A DNA stretch of 30,695 nt from RGIG7300 sp045133915. Lineage in GTDB: Bacteria; Bacillota; Clostridia; Oscillospirales; CAG-272. The notes under the pieces are model-generated. The model was given only the letters and a program-made list of their open reading frames with translations. It was not told where the DNA came from and did no database searches. Shown piece after piece: positions 21,806-30,044 of the stretch. Numbering within the stretch: the first letter of the stretch is position 1; each line of letters opens with the position of its first letter. The DNA is taken from contig JBGUUX010000043.1 in assembly GCA_045133915.1 (NCBI GenBank), positions 1-30,695 on the forward strand. The letters are read 5' to 3'. The position numbers and the translations under genes were made by a program.

Positions 21806-22644
21806 TTCTTTATCTCCTTAATATTATCTAATACTGAGTAGGGAATAGTCATATTTCCAAGGCCGCGTCCGATGGAAATATGAGGCTTGAACGCACCGTG
21901 AAAGTCGGTGCCGCCTGAGATTGCAAGACCAAGCTCTTCGGCTAATGCCTGATATTCTGCCTGCATCTCGGGAGTGTATTCTGTATAGTAGCCCTCTACA
22001 CCGCAAAGACCCTTTGCCTTTAAGCGGGTAAGGAAAGCTTTTAATTCATCGTGAGGCTTGCGGGTAAGATGAAGATGAGCCACAAACGCCTTACCGCCAG
22101 CCTGATTGATAAGCTCAACGCACTCTTCGTCTGTCAGAGCCTGTCTGCCCGAATAAGCGGGTCTGCCGTTAGCAAGATACTTGTCAAAGGCTTCCTTTAC
22201 TGTCTCGCAGTAGCCCTTCTTAACCATTATCTTGGCAAAGTGAGCACGGCAGAGCACGTCTGTTTCAGCTATCTCCTCAACCTCGTGCATGGTAACGTCA
22301 AAGCCGAGGTCACGGAGCTTGCCGCATATTTCTTCTTCGCGCTCGATACGTACCTGACGTACGTACTTGAGTTTCTCAAGAAGAACCTCATTGTTGATAT
22401 CTATAAAATATCCGAGGATATGAGTTTCGGTATCCGATTCGGCTGACAGCTCTATTGCTGGGATGACCTCAACACCGATACGCTTACCCTCAGCCACAGC
22501 CTCTGCAACACCCGAAAGGCTGTCGTGGTCGGAAAGTGCTATTGCAGAGATACCTTCCGCCTTGGCATGGCGTACAAGCTCGGTGGGGGTCATAGAGCCG
22601 TCCGAATATATCGAATGTGTGTGTAAGTCTATTATTTTATTCAT
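21802..22644 (-). CDS. PHP-domain metal-dependent phosphoesterase (YciV/TrpH-like)
   Basis: This encodes 280 residues from the ATG at 22644, chosen because PHP proteins of this type begin directly with the IIDLHTHS strand. An in-frame ATG at 22665 would add seven residues, and neither start has a good binding site. The metal-binding motifs are in order: DLHTHSIYSDG, SDHDSL, IPAIELSAE, a HLHLTRKPH stretch and GTDFHG near the C-terminus. Related enzymes include the 3',5'-nucleoside bisphosphate phosphatase/RNase AM family. It is coupled to gnd by a 4-base overlap and follows the LarA-like gene. A housekeeping nucleotide role or a link to the sugar-acid genes are both possible. Confidence 0.85.
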   Translation of the reverse strand: MNKIIDLHTHSIYSDGSMTPTELVRHAKAEGISAIALSDHDSLSGVAEAVAEGKRIGVEVIPAIELSAESDTETHILGYFIDINNEVLLEKLKYVRQVRIEREEEICGKLRDLGFDVTMHEVEEIAETDVLCRAHFAKIMVKKGYCETVKEAFDKYLANGRPAYSGRQALTDEECVELINQAGGKAFVAHLHLTRKPHDELKAFLTRLKAKGLCGVEGYYTEYTPEMQAEYQALAEELGLAISGGTDFHGAFKPHISIGRGLGNMTIPYSVLDNIKEIKK

Positions 22645-22706
22645 TATTGTAAATGCTCGCTCCATTCCGTGTGATTTGACACGCTGTACTAAGCGCGCAG
22701 TTTGGC

Positions 22707-22723
22707 AGGGGCAACTTGCCCCT
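22707..22723. repeat. GGCAACTTGCC hairpin at the larA-like stop codon
   Basis: AGGGGCAA (22707-22714) and TTGCCCCT (22716-22723) form a perfect palindrome that touches the stop codon. The sequence GGCAACTTGCC and the following CT(T/C)AGAG are shared with the ackA 3' end at 7891-7910. No T-tract follows, so it is not an ordinary terminator. Confidence 0.5.
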
Positions 22724-23964
22724 CAGAGAGTCCAAAGTCCAAGGGCGGGATTGCTGATATAGAATATCTCCTCGCCGTCGATAGTGTGGAATCCGTCGGT
22801 AAGAACCTTGGGATCATACTTCTTTGTGATCTCATCGTAGGGAATATACTTGAAGTTAACTCCCTCAACTTCATCACGACCTATCTCCTTTGTACAGTAG
22901 GTGATAGAGAAGCGATCATCACTTGAACCGTGGATCAGGTGAGCCGCAACAGAGAGATTCTTCTTAAGATCCTCGTGTTCTTTAACAAGTTCAAGCACCT
23001 TTTCGCGTCCAACGTAGCCGTACTTACGGATAAGACGGTCGTTTTCGTCGTCTTCACCGAACTTTTTAACTGCAGGAGCAAGGATGATGAGCTCACCGTC
23101 ATCAGCTATCGCCATACGTGTACGGTAAACTGCCTTGTTACCAAGCCATGTGCTCTTGAACTCACGGGGATCAAGGTAAACAACTACCTTCTTAAGAGGC
23201 TTGTCCATCTTATTGAGGTTTGTGCCCTGGCTATTCTTTACCGCCATTTCAAAAAGCTCACGCTTTCTGCCGATGTAGAGACCGTGGATGAAGGTATCGT
23301 CACCCTTGTTTGTGGTAACTGTAAGAACGTACATAAGGGGTACTTCTGAAAGGAAGTTTTCCTCTGCGTAGTCAAATACCTTACGTACAGGGGAGAAGTC
23401 CTTACCCATAATGCGCTCCATGCCGTAGAATGCGCCAAGCATATGGGAGGAGTTTATCATAGAAGAGCCGCCGCAACCAACGAAGATGTTCTTGGAGTAG
23501 TTGGCCATACCAACTACCTCGTGAGGAACTACCTGACCCGCGGAGATGATGAGGTCATACTTCTTATCCATTATACGGCGGTTGACCTCGACGTCGATCT
23601 TGTCGGTAACAAGACCCTCGGAGACCTGGGAAACAAACTCACCGGGAACCTCGCCCAACTTTATAACGTCGGTCTTCCAGTTGTGTACAAGAATCTTTTC
23701 AAAAGGAACGTCTGCACCGAAGAACGCCTTGCATTCAGCCTCGGTCATAGGCTCGTGTGTGCCGAGGGCGGGCATAATATCCACCTCGCACTTGTCCTTT
23801 AAAAGATCGTAATAGATCTCGGTTATCTTACCTGCGCCCGAGTACATGCGTGTGTAGTCGGGGGGGAGAATAAGAACACGCTTTAAGTCTTTTCCTTCAA
23901 GGGACTTACGCAGAGCCTCTCTGAGCTCAGCGTAGCTTAAACCTTCTTTGCTTTCGTAAAACAT
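22723..23964 (-). CDS. LarA-superfamily nickel-pincer hydroxyacid racemase/epimerase
   Basis: This encodes 413 residues, the LarA length. The N-terminal DUF2088 part has PPDYTRMYSGAGK (34-46) and PALGTH. The residues expected to hold the nickel-pincer nucleotide and act as bases are visible: H94 (LVHNW), H148 (VVPHEV), K158 (YSK) and H174 (SSHMLGA). The spacings H148-K158 (10) and K158-H174 (16) equal those of H174-K184-H200 in lactate racemase. The superfamily acts on several 2-hydroxyacids, including D-gluconate. Because gnd and a KDG-kinase-like gene follow, a gluconate/mannonate 2-epimerase is a better guess here than lactate racemase. The cofactor genes larB, larC and larE are not in the window. 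A promoter with 17-bp spacing lies upstream. Confidence 0.85.
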   Translation of the reverse strand: MFYESKEGLSYAELREALRKSLEGKDLKRVLILPPDYTRMYSGAGKITEIYYDLLKDKCEVDIMPALGTHEPMTEAECKAFFGADVPFEKILVHNWKTDVIKLGEVPGEFVSQVSEGLVTDKIDVEVNRRIMDKKYDLIISAGQVVPHEVVGMANYSKNIFVGCGGSSMINSSHMLGAFYGMERIMGKDFSPVRKVFDYAEENFLSEVPLMYVLTVTTNKGDDTFIHGLYIGRKRELFEMAVKNSQGTNLNKMDKPLKKVVVYLDPREFKSTWLGNKAVYRTRMAIADDGELIILAPAVKKFGEDDENDRLIRKYGYVGREKVLELVKEHEDLKKNLSVAAHLIHGSSDDRFSITYCTKEIGRDEVEGVNFKYIPYDEITKKYDPKVLTDGFHTIDGEEIFYISNPALGLWTL

Positions 23965-23999
23965 AATTCTTTCCTTTTATATATAATAAAATCACAAGT

Positions 24000-24028
24000 A
24001 TTTTAGCACAAGGGTAGATTAAAGTCAA
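24000..24028 (-). promoter_or_regulatory. promoter of the larA-like/PHP/gnd transcript
   Basis: On the minus strand there is -35 TTGACT (24023-24028), a 17-base spacer and -10 TAAAAT (24000-24005). It begins 37 bases past the dusB stop, and no terminator is evident between dusB and this promoter. Confidence 0.75.
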
Positions 24029-24065
24029 TAATCATACAAATATATTGTTGCCCATCTGTGTAAAT

Positions 24066-25037
24066 TTACATTTCGTTATTTTCCTCAAGTATCCTGTCAA
24101 GGATAGAGAGTACTTCGTTGGCGGACTCTGCGTGGTTGATGTCCACTCTTGCAGTGGTAGCGCTTCTCATTCCCTTAAGATACCAGGCAAGATGCTTTCT
24201 CGCCTCGCGTATACCGGTGTATTCACCTTTGTCTGCTATAAGCATACGTAGGTGTTCCTTTGCCACCGCTAAACGCTCGGGGATATCGGGAGCGGTATAC
24301 TGCTTACCCTCAAGGGCATAGGTTATCTCCTTAAATATCCAAGGGTTTCCGTAAGCGCCCCTTGCCACCATTATACCGTCACAGCCGGTGTATTCTATCA
24401 TACGCAGTGCATCCTCGGCTGAGTATATGTCGCCGTTACCAAGGACAGGGATCGACAGAGCTTTTTTTACATCCTTTATTATATTAAGGTCTATTCCGGG
24501 ATTATACATCTGGGACTTGGTACGTCCGTGTACGGTTATCATATCAGCTCCCGCTTTTTCCATACGGCAGGCAAATTCTACGGCGTTTTTGCTTTTTTCA
24601 TCCCATCCGGCTCTTATCTTGACCGAAAGGGGTGTGCTGATAGCAGCGGATACCGCTTTTACTATCTCTTCGGCAAGCGCCGGATCCTTCATAAGCGCGG
24701 AACCCTCGCCGTTGGAAACGATCTTTTTTACGGGACAGCCCATGTTGATATCTATCATCTGAGGGGCAAAGAGCTTTTCCAGACTTGCTGCCGCTTCAGC
24801 CATGATATCCGGTTCGTGTCCGAATATCTGGATAGAGCAGGGCGAGGTAAGATCATCAAACTTAGCAAGATCCTCTGTCTTTTCGTCCCCATAGTGCAAC
24901 GCCTTTGCCGATAGCATTTCTGTCACAGACATTTCTGCTCCCATACGGTGACACAACACTCTCATAGAATAATCGGTTACTCCTGCCATAGGTGCAAGGA
25001 ATATTCCGTGTTTGAATTCTGTATTATTTATATACAT
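24066..25037 (-). CDS. dusB: tRNA-dihydrouridine synthase
   Basis: This encodes 323 residues of the DUS family, which uses FMN and NADPH to reduce uridines in the tRNA D-loop or nearby. The TIM barrel has LAPMAGVTDYSMR (14-26), the catalytic C101 in INMGCPVKK, VHGRTKSQMY, and the FMN phosphate-binding GNGDIYSAEDAL and GIMVARGAYGNPWIF stretches. The small C-terminal helical domain has EARKHLAWYLKG. The start at 25037 has GGAG at 25043-25046. An upstream in-frame extension of 27 residues covers the promoter and is not used. The subfamily name DusB follows the overall pattern for Firmicutes. Confidence 0.93.
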   Translation of the reverse strand: MYINNTEFKHGIFLAPMAGVTDYSMRVLCHRMGAEMSVTEMLSAKALHYGDEKTEDLAKFDDLTSPCSIQIFGHEPDIMAEAAASLEKLFAPQMIDINMGCPVKKIVSNGEGSALMKDPALAEEIVKAVSAAISTPLSVKIRAGWDEKSKNAVEFACRMEKAGADMITVHGRTKSQMYNPGIDLNIIKDVKKALSIPVLGNGDIYSAEDALRMIEYTGCDGIMVARGAYGNPWIFKEITYALEGKQYTAPDIPERLAVAKEHLRMLIADKGEYTGIREARKHLAWYLKGMRSATTARVDINHAESANEVLSILDRILEENNEM

Positions 25038-25064
25038 AATTGCTCCAATTTGTAAAGTAATTTC

Positions 25065-25093
25065 AGTATATAGTAACAATATGCGCATTTCAA
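25065..25093 (-). promoter_or_regulatory. promoter for dusB
   Basis: On the minus strand there is -35 TTGAAA (25088-25093), a 17-base spacer and -10 TATACT (25065-25070), about 28 bases before the dusB start. Confidence 0.7.
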
Positions 25094-25146
25094 CCTTATG
25101 TATTATATAAATGTTCAATAAATATTAATAAATTTGTGAATTTTTA

Positions 25147-25175
25147 TTGACAAACAGTTTTGTGTGTGTTATAAT
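25147..25175 (+). promoter_or_regulatory. consensus promoter of the livKHMGF operon
   Basis: A perfect -35 TTGACA (25147-25152), a 17-base spacer and a perfect -10 TATAAT (25170-25175). This is the best promoter in the window. The leader would be about 39 bases, too short for a T-box or other riboswitch. Confidence 0.92.
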
Positions 25176-25220
25176 TTGGCATATTTATTTTTTATTAACA
25201 TTTTCAGGAGGATTTCAATT

Positions 25221-26381
25221 ATGTCCAAGAAGATTATTGCTCTTGTACTCGCAATGCTGATGGTAGTTTCCATCTTCGCAGCATGCGGCAGCAAGAAAAC
25301 AGATGGCGGTGCAGAAGGCACCATTAAGATCGGTCTCTCCGGCCCCCTTACCGGTGCTGCAGCAGTTTACGGTACTGCAGTTAAGAATGCAGCAGAAATG
25401 GCTGCAGCAGAGATTAACGCTGACGGCGGTATGAACGGTATCAAGGTAGAGATTCTTGCTACTGACGACGCTCACGACCCCGCAAAGGTTTCCACCAACT
25501 ACTACAACATGGTTGGCGAAGGCATGCAGGTTTCTCTCGGTTGCGTAACATCCAACCCCTGCCTTGAGTTCTGCAAGCTCTCCGAAGAGGATAACGTATT
25601 CTTCCTCACACCTTCCGCTTCCAACGATGACGTTCCCGCAGCAGACAACGCATACCAGATGTGCTTCGCTGACGGTAACCAGGGTGGTGTTGCAGCTAAC
25701 ACAGTAAACAACCTCGGTCTTACCAAGATCGGTATCTTCTACAAGTCCGACGACTCTTACTCCAACGGTATCTACGAGCAGTTCAAGGCTAACCTCAACG
25801 AGGGTATCGAGACCGTAGAGGCAGTATTCACTTCCGCTAACGAGACTGACTTCTCCACACAGATCAGCTCTCTTAAGGACTGTGAGTTCATCTTCATGCC
25901 TATCTACTATACTCCCGCTTCTCTCTTCATGACACAGGCTAAGGACGTAGTTGCTGCTAACACCGTATACTTCGGTTGCGACGGTTTCGACGGTATCGAG
26001 TCTGCAGAGGGCTTTGACATCACAACCATCCCCCAGAAGGTTACAATGCTTTCTCACTTCAACTCCAAGGCTACCGAGGGTATGGCAGCTGACTTCATCA
26101 CTAAGTACACCGAGAAGTACGGTGCTGACACTCTCAACCAGTTTGGCGCTTCCGCTTACGACTGTGTATATGCACTTGTAGCAGCTATGGAAAAGGCTGT
26201 TGAGAACGGCAAGACTGTTGACGCTTCTACATCCGCTTCCGATCTCTGCGATATACTTAAGGAAGTATTCCAGGGCGGCTTCACCTTCGCAGGTGTTACC
26301 GGTGAGAGCATCACTTGGGATGAGAACGGTTACGTTGCTAAGGATGCTATCCAGTACGTAATCAAAGAGGCTAACGCTTAA
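25221..26381 (+). CDS. livK: branched-chain amino acid ABC transporter substrate-binding lipoprotein
   Basis: This encodes 386 residues from the ATG at 25221, which has a perfect AGGAGG at 25206-25211. The lipoprotein signal peptide ends in the lipobox IFAAC, so C22 is the lipidated residue. The mature protein has the type I periplasmic-binding fold of the Leu/Ile/Val family: IKIGLSGPLTGAAAVYG, NGIKVEILATDDAHDP and the later GCDGFDG and FGASAYDCVYAL stretches. It captures amino acids outside the membrane and passes them to the LivH/LivM permease. It is first in the operon. A hairpin follows it, which often keeps the binding-protein message more abundant. Specificity within the family cannot be fixed from sequence. 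Confidence 0.93.
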   Translation: MSKKIIALVLAMLMVVSIFAACGSKKTDGGAEGTIKIGLSGPLTGAAAVYGTAVKNAAEMAAAEINADGGMNGIKVEILATDDAHDPAKVSTNYYNMVGEGMQVSLGCVTSNPCLEFCKLSEEDNVFFLTPSASNDDVPAADNAYQMCFADGNQGGVAANTVNNLGLTKIGIFYKSDDSYSNGIYEQFKANLNEGIETVEAVFTSANETDFSTQISSLKDCEFIFMPIYYTPASLFMTQAKDVVAANTVYFGCDGFDGIESAEGFDITTIPQKVTMLSHFNSKATEGMAADFITKYTEKYGADTLNQFGASAYDCVYALVAAMEKAVENGKTVDASTSASDLCDILKEVFQGGFTFAGVTGESITWDENGYVAKDAIQYVIKEANA

Positions 26382-26401
26382 TTTATAACCTATAATATCA
26401 G

Positions 26402-26432
26402 TTTGCCGGCTCAGAATTTCTGCACCGGCAAA
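26402..26432 (+). terminator. intercistronic hairpin livK-livH
   Basis: TTTGCCGG (26402-26409) pairs with CCGGCAAA (26425-26432). Only a short weak T stretch follows. It probably protects the livK message or acts as a partial terminator, so that livK is made in excess of the permease. Confidence 0.65.
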
Positions 26433-26460
26433 TTGTCATATTTCGTAGACAGGAATTACA

Positions 26461-27333
26461 ATGGAAATTTTAGAAACTTTGATCAACGGTTTAAGCATCG
26501 GCGGTACTTATGCTATGATAGCTTTGGGCTATACCATGGTTTACGGTATTGCAAAAATGCTTAACTTTGCCCACGGTGACGTTATTATGGTGGGTGGCTA
26601 TACCATATACGTGGTTATGGCCCAGACAGGATATCCGCTTCTTGGACTTGCGGCGGCTATACTTTTCTGTATGATACTGGGTATCACCGTAGAAAAGCTG
26701 GCGTATAAGCCTCTTCGCGGTGCATCCCCCCTTGCCGTGCTTATTACTGCTATCGGTGTCAGCTACCTTCTGCAGAGTACGGCTCAGATGATATTTGGTT
26801 CATCTCCCAAGATGGTTACACTTCTCGATCTCGGTAACGTAAAGATCGGTACACTTAAGATCCAGTGGAATGTTATCATCACTCTTGTGGCATCCTTTGT
26901 TATCATGCTTATACTTACACTATTCGTTAAGTATACAAGAACAGGACGCGCAATGGTAGCGGTATCCGAGGATAAGGGCGCGGCTCAGCTTATGGGTATC
27001 AACTCCAATGCTATCATCACTCTTACCTTTGCTATAGGCTCTGCACTTGCAGCCTGTGCAGGTTTCTTTATGTTAATGAAATCCCCCAGTTTATCTAATA
27101 CAATGGGTGCTATGCCCGGTATCAAGGCGTTTACTGCAGCGGTTATCGGCGGTATCGGCTCTATCCCCGGCGCAATGCTGGGCGGTATCCTCATCGGTAT
27201 CGTAGAGGCTATATCCTACAAGATCACTGCTATAGCTCCTTATACAGACGCTATCGAATTTTTGATCCTTATCATTATCCTGTTGGTTAAGCCCTCCGGT
27301 ATTCTTGGTAAGAAGAGAAGGGAGAAGGTATAA
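26461..27333 (+). CDS. livH: branched-chain amino acid ABC transporter permease LivH
   Basis: This encodes 290 residues, mostly hydrophobic with about eight membrane helices. The N-terminal LINGLSIGGTYAMIALGYTMVYGI and the stretch MLNFAHGDVIMVGGY are LivH hallmarks. The loop near GAMPGIKAFTAAVIGGIGSIPGAMLGG contacts the ATPases in this family. The start has AGGAA upstream. The stop TAA overlaps the ATG of livM by one base, so the permease subunits are translated together. Together with LivM it forms the membrane channel. Confidence 0.95.
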   Translation: MEILETLINGLSIGGTYAMIALGYTMVYGIAKMLNFAHGDVIMVGGYTIYVVMAQTGYPLLGLAAAILFCMILGITVEKLAYKPLRGASPLAVLITAIGVSYLLQSTAQMIFGSSPKMVTLLDLGNVKIGTLKIQWNVIITLVASFVIMLILTLFVKYTRTGRAMVAVSEDKGAAQLMGINSNAIITLTFAIGSALAACAGFFMLMKSPSLSNTMGAMPGIKAFTAAVIGGIGSIPGAMLGGILIGIVEAISYKITAIAPYTDAIEFLILIIILLVKPSGILGKKRREKV

Positions 27334-28472
27334 TGATGAAGAATTTTAAGCTTAAGCATTATATAAACTACATCGTAGTTGCGGCTTTGGGCATTCTTTT
27401 CACAGTTATGTCCCTTACCGATTCTTTTGCCAGCCCTCTGGCGCTTATCCAGCTTGAGAAGATAGTTATCGCAGTACTGCTTGCTGTATCTCTCAGCGTT
27501 GTGGTAGGCTTCCTCGGCGAGCTTTCTCTGGGTCACGCAGGCTTTATGTGTGTGGGCGCTTACCTCGGCGGTAAGGTATCCGTACTTCTCGAGCCCGTGC
27601 TTGGCAACTCTTTTCCCACTCTGCTTATCAGTATGGCAGTAGGCGGCGTTGTTGCGGCAGTGTTCGGTGTTATCATCGGTCTTCCCGCGCTTCGACTCCG
27701 AGGTGACTATCTGGCTATCGTTACTCTTGCCTTCGGTGAGATAGTACGTTCTATCTTTATGAACTCCTCAAAAGAGTCTTTTGGCGGCTCTCTCGGTCTT
27801 GCAACTCCCCGTTTTGACAAGAAGTATCTCTTTATAGTCGGTTTCGTTATGGTGCTCATCTGTCTTGCCGTTATTCAGAACATGATGCGCTCTAAGCACG
27901 GACGTGCTATCACATCTATCCGTGACAGCGAGATCGCAGCAAAGGCAACAGGTATCAACGTAACCAAGTATAAGCTTATCGTATTCACAGTATCCTCATT
28001 CTTTGCAGGTATTGCAGGTGTACTTTACAGCTTTAGTAATAACAACGTACAGAGCACAAACTTCAGCTACAACTACTCTATCGAGATCCTGGTTATGGTA
28101 GTGCTTGGCGGTATGGGTTCTATTAACGGTTCTATCATCGCAGCAACCCTTATCACCTTCCTTGATATCAAGCTCCAGACCGTACTTACAGGTAATCTGG
28201 CAGTGCTTCAGGATTTCATTTACGCGATCGTTCTTATCCTCATCGTTATATACAACAACGCTCCCGGACTTAAGAACTTCCGTGAAAAGTATAACGTTCA
28301 GAACCTTATTGCCAAGATCGCCAAGAGCGTACACAATCCTTCAAAGGACCGTGACGACGAAGCAAAATGGCACCGTGTTCCCACTAAGATCGAGATCGAC
28401 GAGGTTCTTTCTACCAAGATCCAGCGCGATCCCACAACCTCCATAAAACCTGACAGAGGAGGTAACGACTGA
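27333..28472 (+). CDS. livM: branched-chain amino acid ABC transporter permease LivM
   Basis: This encodes 379 residues. The membrane core (about 8-310) has the LivM signatures ELSLGHAGFMCVGAYLGG, GLPALRLRGDYLAIVTLAFGEIVR and VVLGGMGSINGSIIAA. After the last helix there is an unusually long, charged cytosolic tail of about 60 residues (from about 318) that ends DRGGND. A second ATG follows the first directly, so the true start may be 27336. The stop overlaps the start of livG by one base, with AGAGGAGG just before it. LivM pairs with LivH. Confidence 0.95.
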   Translation: MMKNFKLKHYINYIVVAALGILFTVMSLTDSFASPLALIQLEKIVIAVLLAVSLSVVVGFLGELSLGHAGFMCVGAYLGGKVSVLLEPVLGNSFPTLLISMAVGGVVAAVFGVIIGLPALRLRGDYLAIVTLAFGEIVRSIFMNSSKESFGGSLGLATPRFDKKYLFIVGFVMVLICLAVIQNMMRSKHGRAITSIRDSEIAAKATGINVTKYKLIVFTVSSFFAGIAGVLYSFSNNNVQSTNFSYNYSIEILVMVVLGGMGSINGSIIAATLITFLDIKLQTVLTGNLAVLQDFIYAIVLILIVIYNNAPGLKNFREKYNVQNLIAKIAKSVHNPSKDRDDEAKWHRVPTKIEIDEVLSTKIQRDPTTSIKPDRGGND

Positions 28473-29242
28473 TGTCCAAGACAGTTCTTAAAATAGAAAA
28501 TTTAGGTATAACCTTCGGCGGTCTTAAGGCTGTTCAGCATCTTGATCTTGAGGTTAAAGAAAAGCAGCTTTACGGTCTTGTAGGACCTAACGGAGCAGGT
28601 AAGACCACGGTATTTAATATGCTGACAGGCGTTTACAAGCCTACAGAGGGTCAGTTCTTCCTTGACGGTAAAAACCTTACAGGTAAGAGCCAGCAGTATA
28701 TTAACCACAGAGGTATCGCAAGAACCTTCCAGAATATCAGACTTTTTAACAATATGTCTGTTATCCGTAACGTGCTTGTAGGACTTCACAATCAGCCCGA
28801 GTTCAAGTGCGGCTTCTTCACCAGCGTGTTCCGTCTCCCCCGTCATTTTAAGGTAGAGAAGGCAATGCGCGAAAAAGCAAAGGAGATCCTCCGTGTCGTA
28901 GGTCTTGAGGACGAAAGAAACAACCTTTCCTGCAATCTTCCCTACGGTAAGCAGCGTAAACTGGAGATAGCAAGAGCTCTTGCAACCAACCCCAAGCTCC
29001 TCCTTCTTGACGAGCCTGCGGCAGGTATGAACCCTCAGGAAACAGCGGATCTTATGTCTATTGTAAGACATATCCGTGACGAGTATAATATGACTATTCT
29101 TCTTATCGAGCACGATATGAAGTTTGTATCCGGTCTTTGTGATGAGGTTACCGTTCTTAACTTCGGTACGGTACTTGCACAGGGCGAAACAAAATCTGCT
29201 CTTAACGACCCCGAGGTTGTTAAAGCATATATAGGAGGTTAA
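28472..29242 (+). CDS. livG: branched-chain amino acid ABC transporter ATPase LivG
   Basis: This encodes 256 residues. The Walker A motif is GPNGAGKTT (38-46). The ABC signature is the variant LPYGKQRKLEIARAL, as usual for LivG. Walker B is LLLLDEPAAGMNP, and the H-loop is in LLIEHDM. The insertion between the Q-loop and the signature, with RTFQNIRLFNNM and the NVLVGLH stretch, also fits LivG. The start follows AGAGGAGG inside the end of livM. A binding site for livF (AGGAGG) lies just before its stop codon. It powers uptake with LivF. Confidence 0.96.
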   Translation: MSKTVLKIENLGITFGGLKAVQHLDLEVKEKQLYGLVGPNGAGKTTVFNMLTGVYKPTEGQFFLDGKNLTGKSQQYINHRGIARTFQNIRLFNNMSVIRNVLVGLHNQPEFKCGFFTSVFRLPRHFKVEKAMREKAKEILRVVGLEDERNNLSCNLPYGKQRKLEIARALATNPKLLLLDEPAAGMNPQETADLMSIVRHIRDEYNMTILLIEHDMKFVSGLCDEVTVLNFGTVLAQGETKSALNDPEVVKAYIGG

Positions 29243-29246
29243 TGTC

Positions 29247-29957
29247 ATGGCATTGTTGGAAGTAAAAGATCTTGAAGTAAACTATGGCGTTATCCGTGCC
29301 TTAAAGGGAATCAATTTCCACGTAAACAAGGGTGAGATAGTTACTCTTATCGGTGCAAACGGCGCAGGTAAGACCACAACTATGCAGTCTATTATCGGTC
29401 TTATCCCCATCAAGAGCGGTCACGTTATATACAATGACCAGGACATTACAAAGACCCCTTGCCACAAGCTGGTTAAGTTAGGTATGTCCCAGGTTCCCGA
29501 GGGAAGACGTATCTTCCAGGAGCTGACCGTATACGAAAATCTTATGATGGGCGCATATTCCATTAAGAAGAACGCATCCTTTAAGGATGATATCGAGATG
29601 GTATACAAGCGTTTCCCCAGACTTAAGGAGCGTAAGAACCAGATCGCATCCACCCTTTCCGGCGGTGAACAGCAGATGCTGGCTATGGGTCGTGCTCTTA
29701 TGTCCCACCCCGACATTCTTCTTCTTGACGAACCCTCTATGGGTCTGTCTCCTCTCCTGGTTACAGAGATATTTGACATCATCCAGGAGATCAACAAAGA
29801 GGGAACAACAGTCCTTCTGGTTGAGCAGAACGCAAAGAAGGCGCTTTCTATAGCTGACCGTGCCTACGTTCTCGAAACAGGTTCCATCGTTCTTGAAGGC
29901 GATGCCAAGGAAATGATGAATAACGACGACATCAAGAAGGCATATCTTGGTGAATAA
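29247..29957 (+). CDS. livF: branched-chain amino acid ABC transporter ATPase LivF
   Basis: This encodes 236 residues, the normal LivF length. Walker A is GANGAGKTT (36-44), the signature is LSGGEQQMLAMGRAL, Walker B is LLLLDEPSMGLSP, and the H-loop position is in LLVEQNA, with glutamine in place of histidine as in other LivF proteins. The PEGRRIFQELTVYENL stretch is a LivF hallmark. The start lies 4 bases after the livG stop, and its binding site is in the end of livG. It is the last gene of the operon and is followed by a UUCG-loop terminator. Confidence 0.96.
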   Translation: MALLEVKDLEVNYGVIRALKGINFHVNKGEIVTLIGANGAGKTTTMQSIIGLIPIKSGHVIYNDQDITKTPCHKLVKLGMSQVPEGRRIFQELTVYENLMMGAYSIKKNASFKDDIEMVYKRFPRLKERKNQIASTLSGGEQQMLAMGRALMSHPDILLLDEPSMGLSPLLVTEIFDIIQEINKEGTTVLLVEQNAKKALSIADRAYVLETGSIVLEGDAKEMMNNDDIKKAYLGE

Positions 29958-29982
29958 AAATGTCCGCTTCGGCGGACATTTT
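29957..29982 (+). terminator. UUCG-loop terminator after livF
   Basis: AAAATGTCCGC (29957-29967) pairs with GCGGACATTTT (29972-29982) around the very stable TTCG loop. The T-rich end of the right arm gives the U-tract. It ends the liv operon and slightly overlaps the livF stop codon. Confidence 0.92.
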
Positions 29983-29985
29983 CTG

Positions 29986-30014
29986 TTGACACTTTTTTCA
30001 CATTGTGGTAAAAT
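29986..30014 (+). promoter_or_regulatory. promoter for the leucine-rich-repeat gene
   Basis: A perfect -35 TTGACA (29986-29991), a 17-base spacer and -10 TAAAAT (30009-30014), directly after the liv terminator. Confidence 0.85.
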
Positions 30015-30044
30015 TTATAACAGTAAATAATTTTGGAGGGTCAT

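Noticed and set aside
20321..21841. 506-codon plus-strand open frame opposite gnd
   Set aside because: It mirrors the codon bias of gnd and has no family features or start signals.
25176..25220. T-box or other amino-acid riboswitch ahead of liv
   Set aside because: The leader is about 39 bases, AT-rich and without stems of the needed size.
25215..26057. Minus-strand open frame opposite livK
   Set aside because: It is the shadow of a lipoprotein gene with a perfect promoter and binding site.
28502..29248. Minus-strand open frame opposite livG
   Set aside because: It is antisense to an ABC ATPase with all Walker motifs.
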